DNA of 64,000 nucleotides from Mytilus galloprovincialis (GCF_965363235.1 NC_134847.1:48425305-48489304), one strand, 5' to 3'; shown: positions 1 to 11,823, counted from the stretch's first letter. The notes: generated by a model from the sequence alone, not told the origin. Numbers and translations are program-made.

Positions 1-1863
1 AGGTTTCTCCTATCACTACCCAACCAAGTTTCAATTGTTGTGCATATGGAGTTCTGGGTGGTCCTATGCGCTGGTCAAGGACGTGGTGTGCCTCTATAAG
101 GTCTCTGCCAATTAGGAGAAGAATTTGGCAATTTTCGTCTAATGGTGAAATGCTTCCTCTGAGTTCTTTTAGATGAGGGTGATGCATTGTGACTTCCGGA
201 GTAGGAATTTCGTCCCTATTATTGGGAATATGATCACATTCTATCAGGACCGGCTGGTCAAATCTGTTATTACCATTAATTGATTCCATGATGAAACCTC
301 TTCCTCTTTTCCCGGAAGTGACTACTTTGCCGGAGCATGTTGATAAAGTATAGTTCTCCGGTTTATCTTTGACGTCGAAAAGATTAAAGAATTCGGGCGA
401 TGCTAGTGACCGGTTGCTTTGGTCATCAATGATGGCGTACATGCGAATAACTTTGTCCTGGTTATCTTTGTGATAAACATTCACAGGAAGTATTTTAGCA
501 CAAGATTTCCCGCTATATGTTTCTTTGCAGATCTCAGTACAGGTAGAGTTAACTGAGGTTGCCTTAGTTTCAGCCGATTCTATAGGCTCCCCGCCGTAGG
601 CTTGCTTAGGCGAGCTAGACTGAGAACTTGCAGGTTGCTGTGGTCTAGTGATGTGAAGTGCGGTAGTGTGTTGTTTACTTCCACATTCTTTACAACTTAT
701 GCGTGCATTGCATTCCCGGCTTCTGTGTTTGGTAGAATCACAACACTTGTAACAGGCATTGTTTTCTTTCAAAAGACCTTTGCGTTCCTCTATTGATTTG
801 GCTCGGAACGCTCGACATTCATTTAAGGAATGCTTTGTATTGTGCAGAATACAAAGACCTTGTTTGCTGGCGTCTCCGGATTGCTGCTCAACCGCTGTTT
901 TATGAATACCAACTTTAGTCTTGGGGTAAGACGTGAACCTTGGCGCAGCACCTTTTGTATTTGGTGTGACTTTTGACCCAAAGATTAATCCAGGATCGTT
1001 TTTAATTCTACTTATTTCACTGATGAATGCAGATAACTCTGTAAAGGGAGGAAAGGCAACGCCGTGGTTAGATTTGTATCTAGGCGCCCTTGTAATCCAC
1101 TTTTCCTGAAGTCCATATGGTAGTTTTTCAATGACAGGGTTTATTCTGGTCGGTGAATCAAAATAAGCTAGCAGACATCCCAGCTTGGGATTTTCCTTGT
1201 GGTATTCTATTTCTGATAGAATGTCAGACAGTTCATAGAGACGTGCGTTGTCCTTATTCGTCAAGGTCGGGAATTTGTCAAGTTTACTCCTGAGGGAGGC
1301 TTCCAACATTTCTGGAGCACCATACCGCTCATCAAGCCTCTTCCATAATCTTTGTATACCTATTGTTGGATTATTGGCGTTCGACGCTCTTATGCTTATG
1401 GCATGTTTAGCAGACTCAGGACCGAGCCACTTGATTAATAAATCAATCTGTTCCGAGTCAGATACTTGTAACTCGTCTGTCACGTTTTTAAAGCTTGCTT
1501 TCCATGTATGGAAGGATTCTGCCCGATCGTTAAAGCTTGTTAATCGGGAGAAAAGCAGGTCCTTACGCAAGAGAAATCTAGTAATCTCCGATGTTGGGTT
1601 GATTTGTTGCTGGTGTGCAACAGGGATCTCTTCTATAAAGTCTTGTTTTGTGCGTAAGACAGGGATCGCTTCTTTAACACCCTGTTTTTGGTGTTCAGTA
1701 GGGCTCTCATCTGAAAGGCCTAGTTTTTGTATGCCGGTTACTAATCCCAGATCTGGGATTAAGGTAACTTCCGGTGACTTAGTATCTGAAGGCAAGACGG
1801 CAGATGTCTGTGACAGCAAGTTCAGTGCCACGGATGGCACGAACGCTGGTGCTTCGTGACTCA
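1..1863 (-). pseudogene. BEL/Pao retrotransposon gag-protease region (partial)
   Basis: A reading frame stays open on the minus strand from about 1863 to the window edge, so the element continues to the left. The first part matches the DUF1759 gag-like family of Pao retrotransposons: it contains LLRKDLLFSRLTSFN, a run ending KWLGPES, and LDERYGAPEMLEASL. Next comes a Cys/His-rich zinc-knuckle stretch (CYKCC...CNARISCKECG, near 640-780). Last is a DUF1758/aspartic-protease-like segment with IDDQSNRSLASPEFF and, near the edge, LLIGRDLI followed by KLGWVVIGE. In the family this encodes capsid and protease, followed by reverse transcriptase and integrase, which would lie beyond position 1. The frame is one base out of register with the upstream segment at a seven-A run (1891-1897). 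No methionine start belongs here, because it should be the continuation of a single polyprotein. Confidence 0.85.
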
Positions 1864-1871
1864 GCTCGATC

Positions 1872-2628
1872 TTAACAGGAATTTGTTTTTTTCTTTTGAG
1901 GTCCTGTTACTTCCTTTACAACAGTTGATACAGGAAGTTTATTGACGAAATCTTGCACACGCTGGAGCGGGTCTTCCTTTTCATCAGGAAGATCGCTAAA
2001 TGCTTGGCTGCCGTCGTATTCCAGGACACGAGCCTCGGCTTCTGCGGCTGCAGCTTCTCTTTTTGCTTCGAGAATGTTCCTAGCGGCCTTAAGTTCGGCT
2101 TTTTCTCGGACCGCACGTGCGGCTTCCTGTTCCATTTGAGTTTTCCTGCGAACAGCCTCATGTTCTTTTTTAGATTCCTCCTGTTCTGCTTCGGCTCTTC
2201 TACGTGTGGCATCTTGTTTTGCACGGATTGCTTCTTGTTCTATTTCGGCCTTGACTTCTGTTTGTCTATATAGGGTCTGTTCCTGTAATACGGCTTCCTG
2301 CTTTAGGAGGGCAGCTTCTTGCTCGGCAAAGGCTATCTTCGATCTAGCGGACTCTGCCTTGGCACGCTTTCTCCGTGCTAGGCTTGACAGGTCAGAGACG
2401 TTTGAGCTCCCGCTGTGCGAGGTGGTCTTGCCCTTAGATGTCCTCGTTTTGGTAGATTTAGCCTTTGTTAAGGTAAGGCGATGCTCGTGCAAGGTTTCAA
2501 TTGCCAGTTCGACTTTAGACATTCGGATATCCGTTGAGAATTTGCACGTATCAATGTCTTGAAGGCTATCTAATGTTTTTGTATTTTTCAAAAATGTCAA
2601 GTACTCGTCTGTGAGCCTGCGATACTTA
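1872..2628 (-). pseudogene. BEL/Pao gag N-terminal coiled-coil segment
   Basis: Minus-strand frame of about 250 residues that is extremely rich in Glu, Lys, Arg, Ala and Gln (for example AEQEAALLKQEAVLQEQ). It should form a long coiled coil, as is usual at the front of bivalve BEL/Pao gag proteins. It joins the upstream fragment (2645-2956) only if a 14-bp tandem duplication around 2631-2660 is discounted, and joins the downstream DUF1759 segment only after a one-base shift in the A7 run. Both breaks suggest a non-functional copy, although a homopolymer assembly error is possible for the second. On the plus strand the same region shows long but meaningless open frames. Confidence 0.75.
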
Positions 2629-2644
2629 GTACAGGCTTGTACAA

Positions 2645-2956
2645 TTAGGCTTGTACAATTTTATCTTGTGCTGTTAACAATTGCTGGAGGTCGTTAGGAG
2701 GCTTGACCGTTTCTAATAACTGAGATTCAAGGTTTGACCATAGGGCCTCTAAGTCGTGATAGAACTTGTCACGTTTTTCTATAAAGGCTCCCTGTCCCTT
2801 TTCGGTAAGTTCACGCACTCGCCTAGTCTCGGCATTTTCATCTACATTTGTTGTTTTAGACGGATTTTGTAATAGTTCTAGATCTGGGACATTTCCCTCT
2901 AGGGGCTGTATCTCTTCTTGTTGTTCCGCATGACTGGGATCCATGATGTAAATCAA
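2645..2956 (-). pseudogene. BEL/Pao polyprotein start fragment
   Basis: A 103-codon minus-strand frame that probably contains the natural start of the polyprotein. The first Met is at 2956; a second (MDPSHAEQQEEIQ) lies four codons in and is the more typical start. The rest is acidic and helical and ends IVQA followed by a stop. The stop is caused by a direct duplication of ATTGTACAAGCCT (two adjacent copies, 14-bp period). Collapsing one copy puts the frame in register with the coiled-coil segment to the left. Family assignment rests on the downstream domains. Confidence 0.65.
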
Positions 2957-3644
2957 CTATTTGTAGGCAATGTTTGTTCAACGTTGTGGTTTGCTGCCTA
3001 GGACACACAAGCTGTGTTGCGTAGTGTCAAGGTAACAGCTACGAACGATGCTCCGTTGTATTTCCTGTTCAGGAGATGTGTAGACAAGTTGTTGTCAATT
3101 TACTATGCTGAGCCGGACTCAACTAGTTTAACCAGGTGACTGCAATCGCAATCTCGATGAATATATAACGAACACAACTTGTTTTGAAAATTGTAATTAA
3201 TATATTCCACCAGAAAGGTTTACAAGTAGTCAGTAGATTGGTATACTGAAAGAAATAAAAGTGCAATATTTTACAATGTGTACGAATTAAATATGAATGT
3301 TAAATACAAGATTATTAATCGAGTCAAAAACGAAAGTAGAATTTACAGTGCATTTCTCGGAAATAAATAACTTACAGTTCGTATGTATTTATCAACCACT
3401 TATCCAAAAATAACGGAGTTAAAACAGATTAATTTATCACAGTTTATGATTAAATCAAACGTACTTGACAGTGGTATGTCTCGATTTCCGTAGGAAATTC
3501 AAATGTCGTCCATTTTCCATGTGTTAAAATATTGAAGCGGACGGTGTCACAGAAATTAAAGGTAGTCGATAATACGGTGATTTGAGAAATCGGTCCAGTT
3601 CAATTTGTTCCGGATAAATATGAAAACATGTAATAAACATTGAA
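2957..3644. other. Non-coding; expected 5' leader or LTR of the BEL/Pao element
   Basis: No gene is seen. By position this should include the 5' untranslated leader, primer-binding site and LTR of the minus-strand retrotransposon. I could not recognise a primer-binding site, and the partner LTR is outside the window, so the boundary cannot be set. Confidence 0.4.
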
Positions 3645-3647
3645 TGT

Positions 3648-4385
3648 GAAACAGAATACTCAACATGCAGACTTCTTATACGGTCAGGTATTTCACATCC
3701 AATCTTTTATGGTAATATTCTTTATAAAGCACAAAAATGTCAGTATTCACCTCAGAAGCTAACAAAACCTTCAAATAGACTTATTAAGAAAGGATATAGT
3801 TACGATACTGTTGTCAGGTCATGTAAGATTGCATATTTTGGCTTTAATATTGATTCACTTACAGGGTCTTTGCATCGGAACTAAACACATTTATTTAAAA
3901 ACCAGTTGTTGGCATGACACGGGTTATGTTCTTCTCATATATGTCATGATAGTATGAAATTAACCCCTAACGAGAGGGATTGTACCTGATATTCATATGA
4001 TGAAGACATAATCTTTCCATCAGTTTAATTGAATTCTGGAGCTGGCATGTCAGTTAACTGCTGGAAGTCTGTTGTTATTTATGTATTGTTGTCATTTTGT
4101 TTATTTTATTTGTTACATGTTCTGACATCAGACTCGGACTTCTCTTGATCTCTTGATCTGAATTTTAATGTGCGTATTATGTGTTTACTTTTCGACATTG
4201 GCTAGAGGTATTTAGGGGGGGGGGGGGTAGATCTCATAAACATGCGCATTTTTGCACCTGTCCCAAGTCAGGAGCCTCTGGCCTTCGTTAGTCTTGTATT
4301 ATTGCATTGAAGACCTATTGGTGACCTTTTACTTTTGTCTGTTCTGTGGTCGGGTTGTTGTCTTTTTTGACACATTCCCCATTTC
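3648..4385 (+). mobile_element. 5'-truncated retroelement copy, RT C-terminus plus 3' tail (copy 1)
   Basis: The first 230 bases encode the last part of the protein seen in full at 18755-19293 (the segment ending LHRN-stop). The rest is the same non-coding tail, including CCCCTAACGAGAGGGATTG and a CAAGTCAGGAGCCTCTGGCC block. It ends at the same 3' position as the copies at 13735-13985, 18755-19931 and 44440-44822. Differing 5' ends with a shared 3' end are typical of target-primed retrotransposition. A run of ten G at about 4217 lies within it. Confidence 0.7.
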
Positions 4386-4554
4386 TATTCAAAATTTTAT
4401 TTAAAAAGCACAAGATTTAACTCTTGATGTTACAACTTCCCATTTAGTAGGAACCCAAGAATTTCACACTTTCTACATTATAAACATTTATGCTTATTTT
4501 TTGTATTTGTATTCCCCATTTATGGGTATTACATTTTCTAGTATGTGCGTCAGT

Positions 4555-4745
4555 TCGTCCGTCCGTCTGTCCCGCTTCAGGTTTAAGTTTTTGGTCAGAG
4601 TAGTTTTCGATAAAGTGGCAGGTCAATCAACTTGACACTTAGTACACACATTCCCTGTGATATGATCTTTCCAAATTTAATGCAAAATTAGAAATTTGAC
4701 CCCAATTTCACGGTCCACTGAACATAGAAAATGATAGTGCGAGTG
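4555..4745 (-). repeat. Dispersed mussel repeat with (GGAC)n tract, partial copy
   Basis: The reverse complement contains the GGACAGACGG-type tract and CATTTTCTATGTTCAGTGGA, both shared with the fuller copy at 59190-59510 and the partial copy at 47823-47965. No coding capacity is seen. Confidence 0.65.
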
Positions 4746-5195
4746 ATGCATCTTTGTAATATGGACACATTCTGTTTTTTCTTCTTTTTATAATGTATTT
4801 TTCACCTCTTTCATATTCATTTATACATTACAGAGCATGCCCGTATTTATATTTATGTATTGTTCAATAAGTGTATTATTTGTGTTAAGGTTTATGACCC
4901 CTTCTGTAGCCATTTTTGTACGAACTTTTAAAACTTCAATTGTATCAAAACTACAGATATAATGAATAATAGATATATATATACATATTGGCCTTGAATG
5001 TTTGTCACTAATATTTTATTAACTATGTATTTTCATTCAGGTATCGCAGATCAAATTTATTCGTTCATTGTGTGTTAATTTACGTTTTTTGATTGAGTTA
5101 AGCCTTCCAATTGATATTTTATCGTTTGTTTTTCTATGTTGTGATGTTATACTATTGTTTCAGAAAAAGGGAGAAGGTTTGGTACCATTAAAACG

Positions 5196-5490
5196 TTTAA
5201 TCCCGCTGCAAATATTTGCACCTGTCCTAAGTCAGGAATCTGATGTACAGTAGTTGTCGTTTGTTTATGTGATTTATACGTGTTTCTCGTTTTTTATATA
5301 GATTAGACCGTTGGTTTTCCCGTTTGAATGGTGTTACACTAGTAATTTTGCGGCCTTTTATAGCTTATTGTTCGGTGTGAGCCAAGGCTCCATGTTGAAG
5401 GCCGTTCATTGACCTATACTGGTTTACTTTTATAAATATAATTTGGACGGAGAGTTGTCTCATTGACACTTACACCACATCTTCCTACAT
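5196..5490 (+). repeat. Dispersed non-coding repeat family B, copy 1
   Basis: Similar sequence recurs at 35655-35790 (+) and 30793-30945 (-). Shared landmarks are the GTTGGTTTTCC block, TTTATAGCTTGCTGTT-like and AGGCCGT...TTGACC segments, and the tail GAGTTGTCTCATTG...CCACATCTTC. The tail alone also appears near 11955 and 48000. The first 50 bases share the CCTGTCCTAAGTCAGGA motif with the retroelement tail family. Confidence 0.6.
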
Positions 5491-6293
5491 CTATTTGTAG
5501 AGATTCTTTATGGATTGCTAACATTACCATTGATGCGATAACAGGATTGAGTGCAAAGCCGGAGAAAGGTTGATGAAGTTTAGATCATCTAGGTTAATTG
5601 TTATAGATTATTTGTATACAGACAATCTATTGATAGGTGCACAGAAGAAAAATTTGTAAAAGCTGCGATCTCACAAAAAAACGAAAGAAAGCAATAATGC
5701 TTTAAGTATTGAATGTGGCCAGATGAAAAAGGATGTTCCCTATAGGATTTGGCTGGGCCATTTGTAGAGAGAAGATAGTTGAATTGCCGTATTCGTATTA
5801 TGTGATTCCTCCATGAGCCCCTGATAAGTAAAGATAACAATACGTATTCAGTTACTTCAAATGTAAATATGTTATCAATTAATGTCGATAATTATGTTCC
5901 AGTTAATAGTTGTTTTTCAGTTACAGATGAGTAATTAGTTGAATATTTGTTTCTGATCACCAGTCTATTAGTGAAGATAAGAAATATACTTCGAAGGATA
6001 AAAGGAAATCTTTGAGAGTTTTGTTTTCTAATGTTGACACCCGGTCAACTATGCGTTCAGAGTTTGAGTCATATTTATCAATTGAAAAAATTCTATGGAT
6101 AAATTTAAAGCTTTCATGCTAAATATACCTGAATATGAAAATATAGGCAGGTATATGACAAGATGGGTGATAGAGGTGTAGTTATTTATATTCCTAATTG
6201 TTTGACAGCTTTTAAGGTTGACATTTTATCTGAATCTGGTTTTCATGAATCAGTGTGCAGTAAGGATTCTACTTCATCAAAATTATCTCCCCA
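5491..6293. other. No recognisable feature
   Basis: AT-rich sequence with frequent stops in all frames. I see no gene, RNA or repeat shared with other parts of the window. Confidence 0.4.
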
Positions 6294-6454
6294 TTAGCTA
6301 GGTTCACACTGCCGATCAGATCAATCGATGACCCCGATTGTCAATATGTCCACGACCAAGCGTGACCAAATTCGTGATCGGGCCAGTTTACGACTTCCAC
6401 CGAACTGTTATCCGACTGTACACGACTTTAGCTCGACCATTCACGACTCCTTAA

Positions 6455-8025
6455 CCCTTTCCCTTTCATGCATTTTAGACCTTTACTTATCGAAAATACA
6501 TTATCGAAGTTTAAATGAATACAGCATTCGCATCAATGGTCATACACATGTCATGTTGGTCTCAAATGAAAGATAATTGGTAAAATATTTCAAAAAATTA
6601 AGTTTGAAGATAATTTGTCATTTTCTGGTCACGTGGTATATTTCTAAAAGTCACGTGACTGTTGAACAAAAAGTGAAAAAATACGACATCCTTGGCCAAA
6701 AAGTCGTGCAGAGACATATTGGTGGGGTAATAGGGTCAGGTTTTGGTGAAAACACAATGCCTCGAGTCTATTGAAGCCATATAAGTTATCATAGTGGTAT
6801 AAATAGACGCAAAACGTGCTATAGGCTTTGAAATATCGATGTCCGTAACATTCAAAATAATTGAGTTTAGACGCTCTTTTTGTCCGATTTCAAACTTGGA
6901 CCCTAGTAATTTGTCTAATTCGTTTTCAATCAATCAGCAACCTAAATTTTGTTTTTACAAGGGAAAATTCATTGAATTACCAATGCTAGCTTGATCTGGG
7001 ACACCCTTGACCGAGCCCGATGGAGCAAAGGGGGTAAAAAGGGGGGGGGGGCAATTTTGCACACACATTCTTTTAAAAAAAATTTCGTAGGTTTCCTTTT
7101 TGAAATTGAAAGTAAAGATAAGTTAAGTTACATTTAATATAGGAAATTAAAACTCCGGCAGTGGGATTCGAACTCTCAATCTTAGCGCCTTGGGATAGAT
7201 CAGCGTACCCCTGCGCCACTGTAGTGAATTTATTGAAATTTAAGTACTTAAGTCTAATACTACGGAAGAAATAAAAAAAAAAAAAAAAGATATAAAGATT
7301 CTCACCCAGTTTCTTTTCTTTTTGGAATTATGTGTTCAGATGATATTTTTTTGGTGCCAAATGCATGATTTTTACGCAAATCTAGGAGGATTTTCACTCT
7401 TTAAACTATCATGTTATCATTGAAATATACATGTTCCTTTATTCAAACAAAAGTGTTTTCAACTTAAGTATACCGCAACACTTACGAAACCATGTTTTGT
7501 TACATCTATTTCAACTTTGCAAAAAAAAAAATCAGAATATTTTAGCGGTTTTTGCCTCTTTTCTCATAATATCTTTAAGAAATGACTTCAGATTTTTAGC
7601 GTATTTCAAGTTTGTGATTGCGCTGCTACACTAAAAATTACATTTGCAACTAGTGTACAAGTTAGAACTATTAGTTTAATACTATTCTTCAAAAACTCAC
7701 TGCACAGTTATTGAAAAAAGTCATTAATCCTTTTAAAAGAGCAGTTTTCTTTGCACTTCTTTTTGAGAATATTCCTCAAAATTCGAAGAAAAATAAATGG
7801 TTTTTACAGAAAAAATTACACATCAGTAAGGGGCGACTTGTTTATTAACTAATAATGATAGAGGTTTGATGCACATTAAATCGCATTGCTGGTTATCTGA
7901 GGATTAATTTGAGCCCTTAACCTCATCTGTACGTCAGCAAATGGCGATTAAACAAGTCTAAATGTCCCCAAAAAATCTTGAACTTGGTTTCAACGGTAAG
8001 CTGTACCGGTGTGAAAGGGAGAGGG
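6455..8025. mobile_element. piggyBac-like non-autonomous element
   Basis: A 1571-bp insertion bounded by TTAA at 6451-6454 and 8026-8029. The terminal inverted repeats are CCCTTTCCCTTTCA on the left and, read inward from the right, CCCTCTCCCTTTCA. The paralogous Harbinger copy has the uninterrupted site (ACTCCTTAATGACTCC at about 10125-10140), so a single TTAA was duplicated on insertion, as piggyBac elements do. No transposase frame is present inside. It contains homopolymer tracts and a degenerate tRNA-like stretch. Confidence 0.85.
7148..7228 (-). other. Degenerate tRNA-like (Pol III promoter) segment
   Basis: On the minus strand this reads TGGCGCAGGGGTACG, resembling an A box, followed about 35 bases later by GAGTTCGAATCCC, a good B box. 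The T-stem and acceptor do not pair well, so it is unlikely to be a functional tRNA and is more likely a tRNA-derived SINE head or tRNA relic carried in the piggyBac-like element. Confidence 0.45.
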
Positions 8026-8598
8026 TTAATGACTCCACCACGACTCTAACCCGACCACTAATTTAATACATATTCGATTATTCCGACCTTCTCACGATCT
8101 CTAAACGATCTTTACTCATCTAGCTTGACCAAATTCAACTATATGTGATCTTAGGCTAGATCGACATGATTGTATAGGGGTCCTTTGGATAGGCGGGAAT
8201 TCGTCGGATATGTACAATTTCAGTATAACAAAACGTCTGAATGTGTGATGCCTGCTGCAGCAGTGGGGGCATTAAGGGTTACCATTGTCCGTCCGTACGT
8301 ACGTCCCAACAATAAGTTTCCGTTCTCTAAATTTATTTTGCATCAACCAAATGTTATTAACTGTATCATGTGTATATATACATAAAGCTTATTACCATAA
8401 ACATAGATCAAGTGCGAATATGGATAACGCCACTTTCACCTTTCTTGAGTTATGACCCATTATAAAGTCATATACAAGCAAGGTATTATTTATGTCCTAT
8501 GGACATATTCTCCATTTATTTGGTTAGATTCAGTAGTTCATATGACGTCCCAGTAAAATCATACATTTAAGATATCTTTGTACAAATAAAGCAGCTAG

Positions 8599-8861
8599 AT
8601 GTCCAGAGAGACAGGTTTATACCTGTGGTTGACTTTAAAGAGAGCTTGGAAGAAAAAAAGAAGGTATAGAAGACGAACAAGAAGGCGTAGACAGCAACAG
8701 GCGCCAAGATATCTAGGTTAGGCAGTTGCTTACACGGCGACAATTATATGGGCAGAATGAGAGACTTACAAGAGATCAACAATGAAGATCCCAATGGTTA
8801 TAAAATCTTCCTAAGAGTGGACGCTGTTTTGTTGTGGGAGTTTTTACTATTTTTTCTTTAA
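8599..8861 (+). pseudogene. Harbinger transposase N-terminal remnant (outer copy)
   Basis: A frame from 8599 encodes about 40 residues dominated by Arg and Lys and ends at a stop at 8719. An overlapping frame (8715-8861) continues with YMGRMRDLQEINNEDPNGYK and IFLRVDA. In PIF/Harbinger transposases the N-terminus has just this order: an Arg-rich tract, then a YGQY...LL.EL..EDP.GY..FLR block. A one-base shift and later stops make it a relic. The nuclease domain is not recognisable here. A weaker parallel remnant lies at 10500-10740. Confidence 0.55.
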
Positions 8862-9559
8862 AATGACACCATACACACGAGATTTGTCACCAGATTGGTA
8901 CTTATGTTGGATAGCAATATACATAAATTTTGCCATCCCCTTTTCCTTGCTTTCAAACAAATTAAACTTACTATTTGTTTCATATATATGCCTATGTATA
9001 TTATCAGTATTTTGCATAGATTTGATATCCAGTAGTTGAATATTTGAAGATAATTTCTTTTTGGTGTATCCTTTGCAAAAAACCTGCATGCATTTGCTAA
9101 AACATATTGCAAATGGAGGTTAAGATGTCACATATTTCCCCAAAATCTGGTCAAAAGCAGCATTTCAATCCCTTGGAGTGGTACTTTTTCTTCAACTGTT
9201 TACATATATCCACCAAGAGATGAATAAAAAGCATTTGTCATTCGAATCATTATTTGTAAAATTGCGTCAAAATGTTCGTGTGATAAAAGAAATGTTTGTA
9301 AACATTAGGCTTGGCGAATTTTTGTGCCTCTCCCAAGTCAGGAGCCTCTGGTCGTTGTTATTCTTGTATATATTTTTTTTAATTTTTATTCATTATATGT
9401 TTTGGAGTAACCACATCTCCTTATTTTTATACTACAAGAATATATGGACCTAACGAAAATACGGACGGTCAAACAGAAAACAACCCATAAAACGGATAAA
9501 AAATAATTATGATGTTCTTATGAACCGAACCCACTTTGAAGGCTATATTAGTCCTGAGA

Positions 9560-9830
9560 TTTCTAAAAAATCAATTTTATTGCACAATTACTTTCATATT
9601 TGAAAAATCCTCCGTGGCCCAAATGCAGGATCTACTTCCCCTTCCGAAGCACCTGCGATCATCCAAGTTTTTGAATAGGTTTCGTGTTGCTACATTTTTA
9701 GTTTTCTGTGTTGTGTTATGTTGACTGCTGATTGTCTTCTTGTAGTTTTCGTTATTCGCCATGGCTGTGTCGGTTTGTTTTTGACCTTTGAATTTGATGT
9801 ATTTTGCCTCTCATTTAAAATTCTAACCCT
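9560..9830 (+). repeat. Dispersed repeat family D inside the outer Harbinger copy
   Basis: Contains the CATGGCTGTGTCGGTTTGTT landmark, the CTTCCGAAGCACCTGCGATC block and a TTTTGCCTCTC tail. The same family is at 12170-12400 (+), 17644-17935 (-), 45515-45835 (-) and 57205-57460 (-). Because it occupies the same relative place in both Harbinger copies, it was present in their common ancestor. Confidence 0.6.
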
Positions 9831-10499
9831 CCTTGCAGAGGTACAGACAAGTATTTTGCATGGAGGATTCTTTGCGGAATAAATCTTTGTACAGTTAAAA
9901 TAAACAGTGACGATATAGTTTTGCAGCAGCAAAGTTATGAGATTTAATCAGATTTGCGCACCCTTTTAAGCTAGGTTCACACTGCCAATCAGATCAATCC
10001 GATGATACCGATTGTCCAAACTTCCACGACCAAGCTCAGCCAAATTCTTGATCGGGCCTGTTTACGACTTCTACGTACCCGACCGCCACCCGACTGTACA
10101 CGACCTTAACTCGACCATTCACGACTCCTTAATGACTCCATCCCGACAATCAAATGAATACATATTCGATAATTCCGATCAATTCATGATCTTTACAGCT
10201 AGACCAAATCAACTATTCACGTTCTCAGCCTGATCTCGACCTGATCGTATATGGGTCGTAGGGATAATCGAGAATTGGTCGGGTATGCACATTTTTAGTA
10301 TAAAAACGTCCGAATTTATTATTCCCTGCCACTTCGGAGTGGCAACATGACCCTTAATAATGTAATATATGTTAGCTGGGGCATTATTGGTGTCCCATGG
10401 ACACATTCTCCGTTTTTTTGGTTATATTCAGTAGAAGGTCCGAGTAAAATTATACATTTAAAATATCTACATAGAATTAAAGCAGTTTGATTTGTGGGA

Positions 10500-10740
10500 A
10501 ACGTGGTAAGAGCTCAGAGACAGGTTCATAGCTGTGACGGAGCTTGTAGAGTGCATAGAAGAAGAAAAAGACGGTGTGGACATCAACAGGCGCCGAGAAA
10601 TTTAGTTGAGGCAGTGGCTGATACGACGACCATTGTGTGGGCAGTTTGAGAGACTTGCACTAACTCAATAAAGAGGAACCCAATGCTTATAAAAACATCC
10701 TCATAGTGGACACTGATATGTAATGGTAGTTTTATTGCTC
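10500..10740 (+). pseudogene. Harbinger transposase N-terminal remnant (inner copy)
   Basis: Parallel to the outer-copy remnant. A short frame at 10609-10671 encodes RQWLIRRPLCGQFERLALTQ, which fits the conserved Harbinger N-terminal pattern (R.WL.RR...GQ...L). The Arg-rich tract upstream is out of frame and stops follow closely, so it cannot be functional. Confidence 0.55.
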
Positions 10741-11130
10741 TTTTTTGGAAATGACACCACAAAATGAGATTTGTCCCTGGATTAGTCCTCAAGTTAGATA
10801 GCAATATTCATAAACGTGACCATCTCCATTTCCTTGCTTTCTTACAAATAAAAGTGTACTGTTTGTCAAATATATGTGCATAAGTATGCAATCCGTATTT
10901 TTTTTTTTTTATAGATTTGATACCCAATAGTTAAATGGTTAAAGATATTTATTTTCTTTTTTACTGTATGGCAACAACCTGTATGTATTTACCAAAAAAT
11001 ATAGCAAAAGGAGGGCAAAGATGTCACATATTTCCCCACATTTGACTCAAAGTAGAATTTCAATCCTCTGGAGTGATATCTTTTCTAAAACAGTTTTCAA
11101 CTTTACATATATCTATCAAGAGATCACGAG

Positions 11131-11823
11131 TGCATTTCTTTCTAACCAAAGTTTGGTAAACGTTGTGTGCCGTTTGTTATAGTTTGTCAAACTTAACAGA
11201 AGTAGAAACAAATGTTATGACAAGCAAGAACACGTTTAGTGAATTGATTTAATGTTAAAGTTAGAAAGAAATGCATCGTTCGAACTAACAAACGACGAAC
11301 GACAAACTGTAGACGCATTTGCAGCATTGGTATACTAGGGTGCATTTCTTTCTAACATAAACGATGCAAACGGCTAAGCGCGCACATGTTTAGATCATTT
11401 GTTTCTAACATACGTTTGCAAAGTTTACATAAACTTTGACAAACTATGTAAACGCTAAAAATGCGTCTGCAGTTTGTCGTTTGTTCGTACAAACGCTACA
11501 TTTGTTTCTAACTTTAACCTGATTAAACGAAGTATTTGTTTCTACGTTTGTAAAAAGTCTGGTTACCAACAACATGTGCATGCATTATTAAAAGTTCAAA
11601 CAGGGTCAATAAAGACTTATTAAACGATGTATTTGTTTCTACTTTTGTAGCGTTAAGAAAACAACAACAATCCGACACAAAGTTTACAAAATTTTGGATA
11701 GAAAGAAATGCGGCCATAGCTTGTCAAAGTTTATGCAAACTTGCAAAAGTATGTTAGAAACAAATGATCAAAACTTGGGCTCGCTGAACAGTTTGTATCG
11801 TTACTGTTAGAAAGAAATTCGCA
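11131..11823. mobile_element. Composite palindromic MITE
   Basis: Bounded by GTGCATTTCTTTCTAAC on the left and its near complement GTTAGAAAGAAATTCGCAC on the right. The same terminal motif recurs internally near 11257, 11337 and 11697 in alternating orientation. Internal words such as AAACGATG, TTTGTTTCTA and CAAAGTTT also recur on both strands. The flanks (ATCAAGAGATCAC and AAATATTTGTCTTTCG) match uninterrupted sequence in the outer Harbinger copy near 9215-9245, supporting insertion. It looks like two or three foldback elements inserted into each other. No coding potential. Confidence 0.65.

Larger units (their letters stand above)
6297..9968 (+). mobile_element. PIF/Harbinger-like element, left portion of the outer copy
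   Basis: Begins with the terminal repeat GCTAGGTTCACACTGCCG and is collinear with the inner element at 9969-13031 over most of its length: the subterminal GATC-rich arm, a transposase N-terminal remnant, and a shared internal family D copy near 9600-9800. The element is broken by a TTAA-flanked insertion (6455-8025). At 9968 it is interrupted by the inner copy, and its right portion resumes at 13032. The family call rests on the 3-bp TTA target duplication of the inner copy and on the Arg-rich transposase remnant. Confidence 0.75.

Noticed and set aside
1872..1920. Programmed frameshift between gag segments at the A7 run
   Set aside because: The required shift is +1, whereas the usual A-run slippage signal gives -1 with codons in a different register. 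An indel in the homopolymer is simpler.
1248..2562. Long plus-strand frames (1248-1859, 2206-2562)
   Set aside because: Antisense shadows of the BEL/Pao gag coding sequence.
7148..7228. Functional tRNA gene
   Set aside because: A and B boxes are present but T-stem and acceptor pairing fail.
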